Assembly: GCA_964652775.1 (NCBI GenBank)
Contig: CAZZAM010000002.1
Location: 124,001-188,000, forward strand
Reading direction: 5' to 3'
Length of the DNA stretch: 64,000 bases
From: UBA11346 sp038060575
Lineage (GTDB): Bacteria > Planctomycetota > UBA11346
The notes under the pieces are model-generated. The model searched no databases, was not told the DNA's origin, and saw only the letters and a list, made by a program, of their open reading frames with translations. The position numbers and the translations under genes are program-made. This document shows positions 8,821 through 16,847 of the stretch, piece by piece. Positions within the stretch are counted from its first letter, which is position 1, and every line of letters starts with the position of its first letter.

Positions 8821-10485
8821 TTACTTTTTGCCTGCGACGGCCAACAGCTCGACCTCGGCAGCCTTCGTCCAGCAGCCGTCTTTCAACTTCGGACCGATCG
8901 ACGGATATCGTTTCACCAGTTCGGGCAGTTCGGTCAACGGGAAGTCGCCAAGATCGGGATAGACGAGGATCTTGCCGCTAATCTTGCCGGTCTTCACCGC
9001 TTCAAGACCGGCTATCGCGCCACCGAAACCAGTGACCGCTCCGACTGACAAATTGGTGTCAAGCTGATCACCGAGCACCTTGGCGAGGACGACCTGCATG
9101 TCTTCCATCGTCGAGCCCGAGGTGCCGATGAAGTAGAGACCCTTACGGCAGTACGCATCCAGATCGATCGGACCCGAAACATCCGCAGGAATACCGGCGA
9201 AGATGTTGACGACGCCGCCATCGACTGAGTCGTTCACCGCACCAGCGACTACCGCTGGGATGGGCACCATGACCATGTGGTAGCTTGCGGCGCGGGTCGC
9301 CTTGCCGCCAGCCTTTGCGTTGTAGAGGTGGAGGGCCACGTTGCGGCGCTTGGCCACCGGCGTGGCTTTACCGCTGAGCACATCCAGTCGCTCGGCGGAC
9401 ATGTCGCTGCCATCAATGGACGTTCCGCCGCTCGCCAAGGACACCAAACGTAACACCGCCATCGATCCCATCGGGCCAGCCGCGCCGATCACGTGGACGT
9501 GATCGCCAGGACGAACTTCGCCACTGGCTGGCACGCGCTTCAGTGCATCAGCCGGCTTGGCGCTGGTCGTACCAGCGATGCGCACGTTGCCGTAGTGCAC
9601 GCGACCAACCGGCGTCGATACCGGCCGACCAAACGTCGCGCCAGCTTGCGCGATGAGGATCAAGCCCTCGGTGGCAACCAGCGGGAAAACGGATTCGAGC
9701 ACAGCCGCATCAGCACCGACAACGACGAGATCATCGATCGACGTCTTGGCGATCGCGTCGAGCTTCACGCAGGTGAAGCCCTTCGGTGGCGTGCAGGCCG
9801 CAGCGCCCTGCAGACACAACAGCTTCGCCGAACGCGTGAGGTCGAGTCCGGTCAGGTCGGGCTTGGCGCCAGGCGCGACAACCAAGAGCACCGTGCCACC
9901 AGCCTTCAGGTTCTGGCGCTCGCGATGGATGAACGCCTCTTCAACACAGGCCCATGGCTCGACCAGCGCGAGCTGGCTGGCGCCGCGCTCTTCGGGCACT
10001 GGCAGCAAGTAGCTGGTGCCGTCGGCGGCAATCGTGGTGCGCTCGTCCATCAGCACGTACTGCTGGAGTCCACCTTCGAAATTGTAGCCGAATGCGCCGT
10101 TGGACTTGTCGGTCTTCAGATCGCGCCAGTCAGCCTGCACCAAGTAGCGGCCGCCCGCCTTGACCGAGGTGACACCAGCACCGATTTCGATCACGCGGAC
10201 CACCGCCTCATGACCGGGTACGGTCGGCTTGCCATCCGGCACGTAGCTTGGGATGCCGGCCAGGACGTCGGCGGCGAGATGCTTGAGGACCGGCGATTTC
10301 CGCGCGTGCTGGTCGAACTGGTGCAGCAGTTTCATGTCACTGAAGCACAGGCCGACGCACTCGACCTTAGCCAGGATCTGGCGTGGTCCGGGCCGGCTCA
10401 CCGGCTTGGATAGGTTGAGTGAAAGTTGGTCTGGGCCGACCAGCTGCACGGCGGTCTGGGTTGCGGGAACGGTCGCGGTGGGCAT
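8821..10485 (-). CDS. Zinc-type MDR dehydrogenase with duplicated NAD-domain region
   Basis: The 554-residue protein belongs to the medium-chain dehydrogenase family (alcohol/sorbitol dehydrogenase type). The catalytic domain has C47 in VGLCFSD and the G-H-E motif at 91-93, as expected for the zinc site. Usual family length is about 350 residues. The excess comes from two successive Rossmann-like stretches: one at about 200-330 that has lost its glycine motif, and a second starting at VRPGDHVHVIGAAGPMG that carries it. Long sugar-phosphate reductases of the SorE type could be relatives. The start at 10485 is chosen because homology begins there; the frame stays open upstream to 10581. It is divergent from the glycosidase gene. 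The substrate is unknown, probably a polyol or sugar phosphate. Confidence 0.8.
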   Translation of the reverse strand: MPTATVPATQTAVQLVGPDQLSLNLSKPVSRPGPRQILAKVECVGLCFSDMKLLHQFDQHARKSPVLKHLAADVLAGIPSYVPDGKPTVPGHEAVVRVIEIGAGVTSVKAGGRYLVQADWRDLKTDKSNGAFGYNFEGGLQQYVLMDERTTIAADGTSYLLPVPEERGASQLALVEPWACVEEAFIHRERQNLKAGGTVLLVVAPGAKPDLTGLDLTRSAKLLCLQGAAACTPPKGFTCVKLDAIAKTSIDDLVVVGADAAVLESVFPLVATEGLILIAQAGATFGRPVSTPVGRVHYGNVRIAGTTSAKPADALKRVPASGEVRPGDHVHVIGAAGPMGSMAVLRLVSLASGGTSIDGSDMSAERLDVLSGKATPVAKRRNVALHLYNAKAGGKATRAASYHMVMVPIPAVVAGAVNDSVDGGVVNIFAGIPADVSGPIDLDAYCRKGLYFIGTSGSTMEDMQVVLAKVLGDQLDTNLSVGAVTGFGGAIAGLEAVKTGKISGKILVYPDLGDFPLTELPELVKRYPSIGPKLKDGCWTKAAEVELLAVAGKK

Positions 10486-10694
10486 GGCGCGAAGCCTGAT
10501 GATCGGCCCGGACGGGCAAGATGCTGGGACACGAGGCTTGCACGTGACAATATCGCTCTCGTAGCGCGCGGTTCGGTTCACCCACGCGCATGCCGAGGGC
10601 CTTTTTCACAGGCACTTCAGTCTCCGCCGATGAATTCACCAAAGATCTCAGCACGCATGGCTGAAGGCTTCTCACTGTCACATACGATGCCCGT

Positions 10695-12284
10695 ATGACC
10701 ACGACATTGAACCAGACCGTCATCGTCACATGGGAAGAGGCACGCAGTCTGCTGCCCGATCCCATCCTCGAACATGCCGACGATGCGCTCGCCGCCTATT
10801 GGGCCGCGTGGAAGTTCACTTGGGATTCTCTGTGCGTTCCGAGTCCCGATAGCGCCATCAAGCACCCATATATACGACTCAACTTCAACAACTGTCTCTT
10901 CATGCACGACACGACGTCGATGATCACCTATGCAAAGTACGCTCATCGGCTCTTCCCAGGCATCGGCATGCTCGATAACTTCTACAGTCGACAGCATAGG
11001 ACGGGAGAGATCTGCCGAGAAATCGACGCACAAGACGGAAGGGACATCTGGCCACATCGAGCCGGCAATCGTCTGCGCGTAACCCTGGGTGACCCATGGG
11101 CAAGCGGACATACAGACTTCGAACAAGCCAGACATTACGATTGGAATCCACCCGTAGGCGCCGAGGAGCCTCAGCCCGAAGTGTCGGTCGACGGCATGAA
11201 CGATCCTCCTTGCATGGCGCTCGCCGAGGTCGAATACGCGCGCATCAGCGGAGACACCAGTCGGTTCCCGACCGTATTCGAACATCTATCCCGACTCTAC
11301 AAGAGTTTTCAGACCTACCGACGTGACGCCAACGGCCTCTTTGTGACTGACTGGGCGATCATGGACAATAGTCCGCGCAATGATTTTCTGGGATACGGCG
11401 TCGACCTGATCAGCCAGGTATCAGTTCTGTCCCAATCGCTATCGGAAATGGCGTTGGTAGTTGGGAACCGTGAAGCCCACGCGTACTACCAGAGGGAGAC
11501 CGAAAACCTGCGAGCCCTCATCCAAGGACAGTTCTGGAACGCTGCATCAGGCTTCTTTCACGACGTCTCCAGAGAGGGCAAGCAGATCCCCATTCGGACC
11601 ATTGCCGGTTTCATGCCGCTCCAAGCCGAAGCCTGCGACGAACAACAAGCGCGCGCGCTTGCCGATCACCTAAGCAATCCGCGGACATTCGGACGCCCCT
11701 TACGTATTCCCTCCTTGGCCGCCGACGAACCGACCTATCGCGACACGGGTTGTTATTTCCGCGGCGCAGTCTGGTCGTTCACGAATGATGCGGTCATCGA
11801 TGGACTCCAGCGCTATGGCCTGACCGACCTCGCGACGCACATCGCCGTTGATCATTGGGCGGCTGCGGTCAGTGCATTCTCTACGACCGGATCATTCTGG
11901 GAGAATTACTCCCCAGAAACTCGCAGTCCGGGGAAAAGCGGAGATCCGCTTGATTCAGGACATAATGCCAGGCGGGACTTCTCCGGATTCGGCATAACGC
12001 CGATCATCACCTACCTGCTTGAATACGCCATCGGGTTACGGCCAGACGCCCCGAATCAATGTCTTGCGTGGCATATCCAGACCACCGCCGCAACCGGATG
12101 CCGACGCTATCCGCTCGGACCGCATCTTTATGACCTGCGCTGCGACGCCCGATCAGACCCCGAACAACCGCCGACCATAACCGTGCATGGACCAGGACCA
12201 CTGCATCTTCGGATCACGTACGGGAATGGACGGACCCTTCACCTGCACTGGAATGGAGATCGTCTCAGCGATGCCAGTCGGTAA
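10695..12284 (+). CDS. GH63/trehalase-like (MGH1-like) glycoside hydrolase
   Basis: The 529-residue protein has the repeated aromatic and acidic helices of an (alpha/alpha)6-barrel glycosidase of the MGH1/GH63/GH37 group. Examples are WKFTWDSLC near the start, FLGYGVDLISQ in the middle and YRDTGCYFRGAVWSFTN then FWENYSPET later, where the catalytic acids usually lie. A short beta-rich tail follows. No signal peptide is visible, so it probably acts in the cytoplasm on an imported oligosaccharide. The upstream gene is divergent. Downstream, only eight bases after the stop, begins the transposase-leader relic. The family level is likely; the exact substrate cannot be read. Confidence 0.75.
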   Translation: MTTTLNQTVIVTWEEARSLLPDPILEHADDALAAYWAAWKFTWDSLCVPSPDSAIKHPYIRLNFNNCLFMHDTTSMITYAKYAHRLFPGIGMLDNFYSRQHRTGEICREIDAQDGRDIWPHRAGNRLRVTLGDPWASGHTDFEQARHYDWNPPVGAEEPQPEVSVDGMNDPPCMALAEVEYARISGDTSRFPTVFEHLSRLYKSFQTYRRDANGLFVTDWAIMDNSPRNDFLGYGVDLISQVSVLSQSLSEMALVVGNREAHAYYQRETENLRALIQGQFWNAASGFFHDVSREGKQIPIRTIAGFMPLQAEACDEQQARALADHLSNPRTFGRPLRIPSLAADEPTYRDTGCYFRGAVWSFTNDAVIDGLQRYGLTDLATHIAVDHWAAAVSAFSTTGSFWENYSPETRSPGKSGDPLDSGHNARRDFSGFGITPIITYLLEYAIGLRPDAPNQCLAWHIQTTAATGCRRYPLGPHLYDLRCDARSDPEQPPTITVHGPGPLHLRITYGNGRTLHLHWNGDRLSDASR

Positions 12285-12291
12285 AATAAAA

Positions 12292-12417
12292 GGCTTTCCG
12301 CGGCCGGGACATGACCGCCATTTATAGACCCGTATCAAGACCGTATGGAGTAGAAGCAGCTGGCAATCTTTATGCCTTATTTTGTCTATAGTTAGATGAC
12401 GAGGTGCATGTCCAACC
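12292..12417 (-). mobile_element. Solo relic of the RAYT transposase leader
   Basis: This stretch aligns with 17899-18032, the start and 5' leader of the intact RAYT gene. Shared features in order are GCTTTCCGCGG (codons of the P-R-K-A start), TATAGACCC-TGTCAA-like bases, CTTTATGC and a 33-base distal block differing at one base. Only about seven codons of the transposase remain. A second GAGGTGCATGTCCAACC follows at 12434-12450, with CCGAC-type microrepeats between and after. Together with the operators, this explains most of the 400-base gap between the glycosidase and lacI-type genes. Confidence 0.7.
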
Positions 12418-12498
12418 CGACCAACCGACAACCGAGGTGCATGTCCAACCGACGACCGACGACGACGACGGCGCGACTGACTCGCCGACACTATGGGA

Positions 12499-12512
12499 TG
12501 CCACCGGTGGCA
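12499..12512. promoter_or_regulatory. Putative LacI-family operator O1
   Basis: TGCCACCGGTGGCA is a perfect 14-base palindrome with a central CG, the usual form of LacI-family operators. It lies 172 bases before the regulator start and has a near copy at 12655. Confidence 0.6.
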
Positions 12513-12654
12513 GTAAAAGAGGACTTCGACTACCAGTCCTGTAACCCTGTAACCAACTGGCTTGAATATTGAATTTTAGCTGAATTTTACGCTATGTCAT
12601 GTCAATCACCAGACTTTCTACTGGCCGCCGTTCGGACGCGATTTAATCCTTGAA

Positions 12655-12668
12655 TGCTACCGGTGGCA
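12655..12668. promoter_or_regulatory. Putative LacI-family operator O2
   Basis: TGCTACCGGTGGCA matches O1 at 13 of 14 bases and lies 15 bases before the likely lacI-type start codon. The centres of the two sites are 156 bases apart, compatible with looping and autorepression. Confidence 0.6.
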
Positions 12669-12683
12669 GATAACAGTGCCGCC

Positions 12684-13679
12684 ATGCCCAAACCGACCAG
12701 CATCTATGATGTCGCGGCCCAGGTCGGGGTATCGCCACGCAGCATCAGCCGCTACTTCAACCATCCGGCCATGCTGTCGGAGGCAACCCGGACGCGGATC
12801 ACCGAGGAAATCGCCCGTACCGGTTTCCGCCCGAGTTCCTTGGCGCATCGGCTGTCCAAAGGTCAGTTCGATACCGTCGCCGTGCTGGCCTCGGCGCGGG
12901 AAGACTCGCTCGGCGATCTCCACCGGATGACCCTCAGCCACCTCGGGATCGAGGTCGCGCGCCACGGCCGCGATCTGCTGCTGATCGGTGTCGACCACGA
13001 CAATGAGGATCGCGTGATCGCTGAGCATTTCCGTCAAAGCAAGCTGGATGGCCTGATCCTGCTCAATCAGGTCTCGCCACGCATCTGCGCCGCCATCTCC
13101 GAGGCCGGCCTGCGTTCCATCTCGCTCAACTGGCGGCCGACGGACATGCCGAACAACCGCTATGTTGGCATCGATTATGTCCATAGCGCCCATGAATTCG
13201 CCACCGCCCTGCTCACACGTCGGCCGGTGAAGCGGGTGGTCTATGCGACGATCATGGATCCTGAGAATTTCTGTAATCAGTTACGCAGCCAGGGCGTGAG
13301 CGCCGCCGCCCAGGCGGCGGGAATCCCCTGCACTCCCTTCTGGGTCGCAGCAGAACCGGAACGTCCCATTTGGACCCATGACACCTTCAAGGCCTTGCTG
13401 GAACTCGTCGAACCCGACACCCTGGTCATGTGCTGGAGCGATCATATCGCGATCGAACTGCTGGGTGCAGCGCACCGGGCCGGCATCGCCGTTCCCGATC
13501 GCTTCGCCGTCGCTGGCTTTGACGGCATCGCCTTTGGCCGACTTGTCCATCCGACCCTAACTACGGCCGTCCAGCCGTGGCTGCACATGGCCGGACAGGC
13601 CACCGATTTGCTGCTGACCAACAGCCAGCGCCGCGAAATCATCCTGCCCATCAGCATCTATTGGGGCGGCTCCTGCTGA
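12684..13679 (+). CDS. LacI-family transcriptional regulator
   Basis: The 331-residue protein starts with a LacI helix-turn-helix (SIYDVAAQVGVSPRSISRYFN) and the hinge-helix region SSLAHRL. A periplasmic-binding-like sensor follows, ending with DRFAVAGFDG and HPTLTTAVQP, typical of the family. The ATG at 12684 is preferred over the one at 12654 because the HTH begins at residue 5 from there and the second palindrome then falls outside the gene. It heads an operon with two Gfo/Idh/MocA dehydrogenases and a sugar isomerase, so a sugar or polyol from that pathway is the likely effector. Two palindromic operators upstream suggest autoregulation. Confidence 0.9.
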   Translation: MPKPTSIYDVAAQVGVSPRSISRYFNHPAMLSEATRTRITEEIARTGFRPSSLAHRLSKGQFDTVAVLASAREDSLGDLHRMTLSHLGIEVARHGRDLLLIGVDHDNEDRVIAEHFRQSKLDGLILLNQVSPRICAAISEAGLRSISLNWRPTDMPNNRYVGIDYVHSAHEFATALLTRRPVKRVVYATIMDPENFCNQLRSQGVSAAAQAAGIPCTPFWVAAEPERPIWTHDTFKALLELVEPDTLVMCWSDHIAIELLGAAHRAGIAVPDRFAVAGFDGIAFGRLVHPTLTTAVQPWLHMAGQATDLLLTNSQRREIILPISIYWGGSC

Positions 13680-13704
13680 CCCATTCCCGAACCACGGAGA
13701 TTCC

Positions 13705-14553
13705 ATGCCTATCCGCATTGGTTTCATCGACGATTCCTGCGACAATTACCACGCCAACACCTTCCTCGCCCTGCTGCGCGGTGAATTGTCCTCGTGCGGC
13801 ACCGTGGTCGGCGTTCATGCCTTAACTGCCGAGAGTGGCCGCGCCTGGGCTGCGTCCAAAGGGTTGCCCTGGTACGACGATGCGGCGGCATTGGCGCGCC
13901 AATGCGATGCCCTGATGGTACTCGCGCCCAGCACTCCGGAAACCCATCCCGAGTTGGCGAAACGTGCGCTGCCGGCCGGATTGCCGACCTATATCGACAA
14001 GACCTTCGCCACGGATCTGGCTGCAGCCAAGGCCATCTTTGCCCTTGCCGATACGCATCGTGCGCCACTGCAGTCGTCATCGGTGTTGCGGTGGACCTCG
14101 GCGCACCGCGCGCTGGCCGCCTCTGGTGAAATGAAGAATGTCCGCCATGTCAGCGCGTGGGGCGGCGGTCGCTCCTTCGCGGAGTATGCCATCCATCCGC
14201 TTGAAGTGGTGGTCAGTCTGCTTGGTCCCGAGGTTCGTCGCGTCCTGCGACTCGGCAGCGCCGACTTCAGCCAATTGCTGATGGAATTCAGCGATCATCG
14301 CCAAGCGGTAGTCACGGTCGCATGCGGCACCGACACGGCGATGGCCGTCAGCGTCACCACCGCGACAGCGACGCTCTGGCCTGCCTTGGACAACAGCACG
14401 TTGTTCAAAGATGCCTTGCAGGAGATCTGCGCCTTCCTTGCCGATGGCACACCGCGCATCGATCGTCGCGAGACGCTGGCGATCAGGGCCGTCCTCGATG
14501 CCGCCAACGATCCACGTTGCTTGGCCAACTTCATGCAGGTTCCATCGGTATGA
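13705..14553 (+). CDS. Gfo/Idh/MocA-type oxidoreductase (short)
   Basis: The 282-residue protein resembles NAD(P)-dependent sugar dehydrogenases of the Gfo/Idh/MocA group. The N-terminal Rossmann part holds A-L-M-V-L-A-P-S-T-P-E-T-H and then Y-I-D-K-T, the position of the family's E-K-P motif, where Asp replaces Glu. The C-terminal domain is short. GGAG seven bases before the ATG supports the start. The ATG of the next gene overlaps the stop (ATGA). It may oxidise a sugar acid or inositol-like substrate with its neighbours. It is shorter than usual (330-400 residues), so it may be divergent. Confidence 0.8.
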   Translation: MPIRIGFIDDSCDNYHANTFLALLRGELSSCGTVVGVHALTAESGRAWAASKGLPWYDDAAALARQCDALMVLAPSTPETHPELAKRALPAGLPTYIDKTFATDLAAAKAIFALADTHRAPLQSSSVLRWTSAHRALAASGEMKNVRHVSAWGGGRSFAEYAIHPLEVVVSLLGPEVRRVLRLGSADFSQLLMEFSDHRQAVVTVACGTDTAMAVSVTTATATLWPALDNSTLFKDALQEICAFLADGTPRIDRRETLAIRAVLDAANDPRCLANFMQVPSV

Positions 14554-15404
14554 AACGTCGCATCGCCGCCTTCATCGACGGACTCCGACAACCCTGGGCC
14601 GAATCACTGTCCACCGCGCAACGCATCGGTCTGCGTGGTGTGCAATTCACACCCACTGGCCCGTTGGCGCCGAAGGCCCTCGATGCCGCCGCCCGACGCC
14701 AGGTGCGCAGCGATCTTGCCGCGAATAGTTTGACGCTTACGGCACTCTGCGGCGATCTGGGCGGTCACGGTTTCAGTCGATCCGATGAACATGGCTGGCG
14801 CCTTGATGCCACTAAAGAACTGCTCGATCTCACGGTCGATCTGGGTGCCACCGTGATCAGCGCCCATGTCGGCGTCATTCCGGCCACGGCCCAGCACCCG
14901 CGCTGGGCAACCTTGGCCAAAGCCCTGGCCTTGGTCGGACATGAAGCAGCCCAGCGTGGCCTGCGCTATGCCATCGAAACTGGCCCGGAAACCTCAGCGG
15001 TTTTGCGCTCCTTCCTCGATACTGTCGGCAGTCCCGGCTTGGCGGTGAATTTCGATCCCGCCAACCTGGCGATGGTGCATGGTGAAGATGCGGTCACGGC
15101 TTGGACAGTCTTGCGACCGTGGACCGTCCACGTGCACGCCAAGGACGGCGTGCGGCACAAGCCGTGCAATGTTGAGGAAGTCTATGCCGCCTTCGCGGAC
15201 GGCGGATTTCCCGCTTTGGAAGCGCGCACCGGATCGCTTTTCGCTGAAACGCCACTGGGTGCCGGTCAGGTTGATTGGCCGCGATTGCTGCGGGCCATCG
15301 AGGCCTCTGGCTATCATGCCTGGTTGACCATCGAACGGGAAACCGGAGCCGATCCCGCCCACGACATCGCTACCGCAAAAACCTACTTGGAGAAACTCCC
15401 ATGA
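14550..15404 (+). CDS. Sugar phosphate isomerase/epimerase (AP-endonuclease 2-like TIM barrel)
   Basis: The 284-residue protein fits the xylose-isomerase-like TIM-barrel family. Metal-ligand positions are visible as YAIETGPE (Glu), NFDPANL (Asp), VHVHAKD (His, Asp) and LTIERETG (Glu). Such enzymes convert keto- and aldo-sugars or inosose intermediates next to Gfo/Idh/MocA dehydrogenases. The start is the ATG overlapping the previous stop codon; the frame is open further upstream but reads inside the preceding gene. It also overlaps the next gene by ATGA, so three enzymes are translationally coupled. Confidence 0.88.
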   Translation: MKRRIAAFIDGLRQPWAESLSTAQRIGLRGVQFTPTGPLAPKALDAAARRQVRSDLAANSLTLTALCGDLGGHGFSRSDEHGWRLDATKELLDLTVDLGATVISAHVGVIPATAQHPRWATLAKALALVGHEAAQRGLRYAIETGPETSAVLRSFLDTVGSPGLAVNFDPANLAMVHGEDAVTAWTVLRPWTVHVHAKDGVRHKPCNVEEVYAAFADGGFPALEARTGSLFAETPLGAGQVDWPRLLRAIEASGYHAWLTIERETGADPAHDIATAKTYLEKLP

Positions 15405-16441
15405 GCAAACGCATCGGCATCATCGGCTGCGGCGCCATCGCCCAGGCCTGCCACATTCCCGGCTACGTCCGCGCCGGTTTCACCGTCGCCGCGATCGCCG
15501 ATCCCCGGCCGGAAGTGCTGGCGGAACTGCGCGAGCGCAAACTGCCGACTCCAACGTTGTATGCGGATCACCAGAAGATGCTGGCAGCCGAGCCATTCGA
15601 CGCGGTATCGATCTGCACCCCCAACGTCACGCATGTGCCGATCTTCCTCGATTGCGTCGGCAAGGTTCCCACCGTGCTGCTGGAAAAGCCGATCGCCATC
15701 GATCTGCCCTCGGCCCTGACCATGCAGGCGGCTGCACGCACGCATGGCACGCGGGTGATGATCGCCTTCAGCCACCGCTTTTCGTCCATTTGTCGCACGG
15801 TTAAAGACGCGCTGACGGCTGGCAAAGTCGGCAAGCCCTATCATCTGCGCATCCGTTTCGCCCACATGGGCCCGATTCCGGGCTGGGCACGTACCGATTG
15901 GTTCTTCAAGCCAGAATTGGCGGGCGGCGGCGCCCTGCTCGATATGGGCATCCATGCCTTCGACCTAGTGCGCTGGTTCGCGGGCGACGCTACCGCCGTT
16001 TCCGCGCGCGTGGCGACCTTGTGCAAGCCAATCGCCGTCGATGACAACGCCATCGCCATAATCGAACTCGGGCCCACCTGCTTGGCGACGGTCGAAGTCG
16101 GCTGGACCAGCCCCGCCGGTTTCGTCGGCGTCGAAGTGATGGGCGACAAGGGCGCGATCATTGCTGATTACAATGCTGATCGCGTCGAATTGATCACTGG
16201 CGGACGGCGACCAGATGGCAGCGACAATGCCGGGAAGGAAGTGCTGTATGCAGGCAAGGGCACCAGCGGCTGGGAAGGGCAGATGGCATCCTTAACCCAG
16301 GCCATGCTGTCGGGCAGTCCGCTGTCACCCACCATGGACGATGGGCTGGCTGCCCTGCGCCTGGCACTCGCGGCAGCAGATTCCAGTCGCAGAGGTGTAC
16401 GCTGTGCGCTAGATCCGTTGGGAAAAGCGGCTCATTCCTAA
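15401..16441 (+). CDS. Gfo/Idh/MocA family oxidoreductase
   Basis: The 346-residue protein is a full-length member. It has an N-terminal Rossmann motif GIIGCGAIAQ, CTPNVTH, the catalytic E-K-P (VLLEKPIAIDLPSA), and a C-terminal domain with GGGALLDMGIHAFDL containing the conserved His. It probably acts with the upstream short dehydrogenase and isomerase in an oxidation-isomerisation-reduction route for a sugar or cyclitol. The start is the ATG in the ATGA overlap with the isomerase stop. Confidence 0.92.
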   Translation: MSKRIGIIGCGAIAQACHIPGYVRAGFTVAAIADPRPEVLAELRERKLPTPTLYADHQKMLAAEPFDAVSICTPNVTHVPIFLDCVGKVPTVLLEKPIAIDLPSALTMQAAARTHGTRVMIAFSHRFSSICRTVKDALTAGKVGKPYHLRIRFAHMGPIPGWARTDWFFKPELAGGGALLDMGIHAFDLVRWFAGDATAVSARVATLCKPIAVDDNAIAIIELGPTCLATVEVGWTSPAGFVGVEVMGDKGAIIADYNADRVELITGGRRPDGSDNAGKEVLYAGKGTSGWEGQMASLTQAMLSGSPLSPTMDDGLAALRLALAAADSSRRGVRCALDPLGKAAHS

Positions 16442-16469
16442 TCCACCTGCGGAGCTTCCACTCTGGAGT

Positions 16470-16494
16470 GCATCTAATGTAAGCATCTAATGTA
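16470..16494. repeat. 12-bp direct repeat
   Basis: GCATCTAATGTA occurs twice, separated by one base, just after the end of the sugar operon. No function is visible. Confidence 0.5.
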
Positions 16495-16508
16495 GACATA
16501 CAACCTTT

Positions 16509-16634
16509 TCACACTTCCGCCCAGAGCACAGTCTTATCAGCAACGATCTGCTTGCCCTGCGTCGCAGCGAACGCCACAAAGCCATCAGGCAGATCCGCCA
16601 GCAACCCCACCACGGCCCACAAAACCTTGGACAT
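16509..16634 (-). CDS. Possible 41-residue small protein
   Basis: An ATG at 16634 is preceded by GGAGGAGA eight bases upstream, the strongest Shine-Dalgarno sequence I found in the window. It opens 41 codons (MSKVLWAVVGLLADLPDG at the start, K-T-V-L-W-A-E-V at the end). The N-terminal half is hydrophobic. I recognise no family. It lies between the sugar operon end and the RAYT gene, on the RAYT strand. The remaining bases 16635-16847 hold only GGTTG/GGTGG-rich low-complexity sequence. The gene is a guess based mainly on the ribosome-binding site. Confidence 0.35.
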   Translation of the reverse strand: MSKVLWAVVGLLADLPDGFVAFAATQGKQIVADKTVLWAEV

Positions 16635-16847
16635 GCACTTCTCTCCTCCGTTGCTCGCATCGCGACCGCTGTGCGTTCGCTGGTTGGTTCTGGGCGTGTG
16701 TTGCTGTCGCTGGGGCGCCGCACGGTGATATTCCACGGTCGGAATACACGGTCGCAAGCGTGAACAACGTGGGCTGTTCACCTGTGGTTCCGGCAACCTG
16801 GTGGTTGCTGGCATGGTGGTCGTGGGTTGGTGGCGTTGGTGGGGCGA

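Noticed and set aside
9493..10413. A 306-codon frame opposite the MDR dehydrogenase.
   Set aside because: The sense strand has family motifs; the antisense product looks composition-driven.
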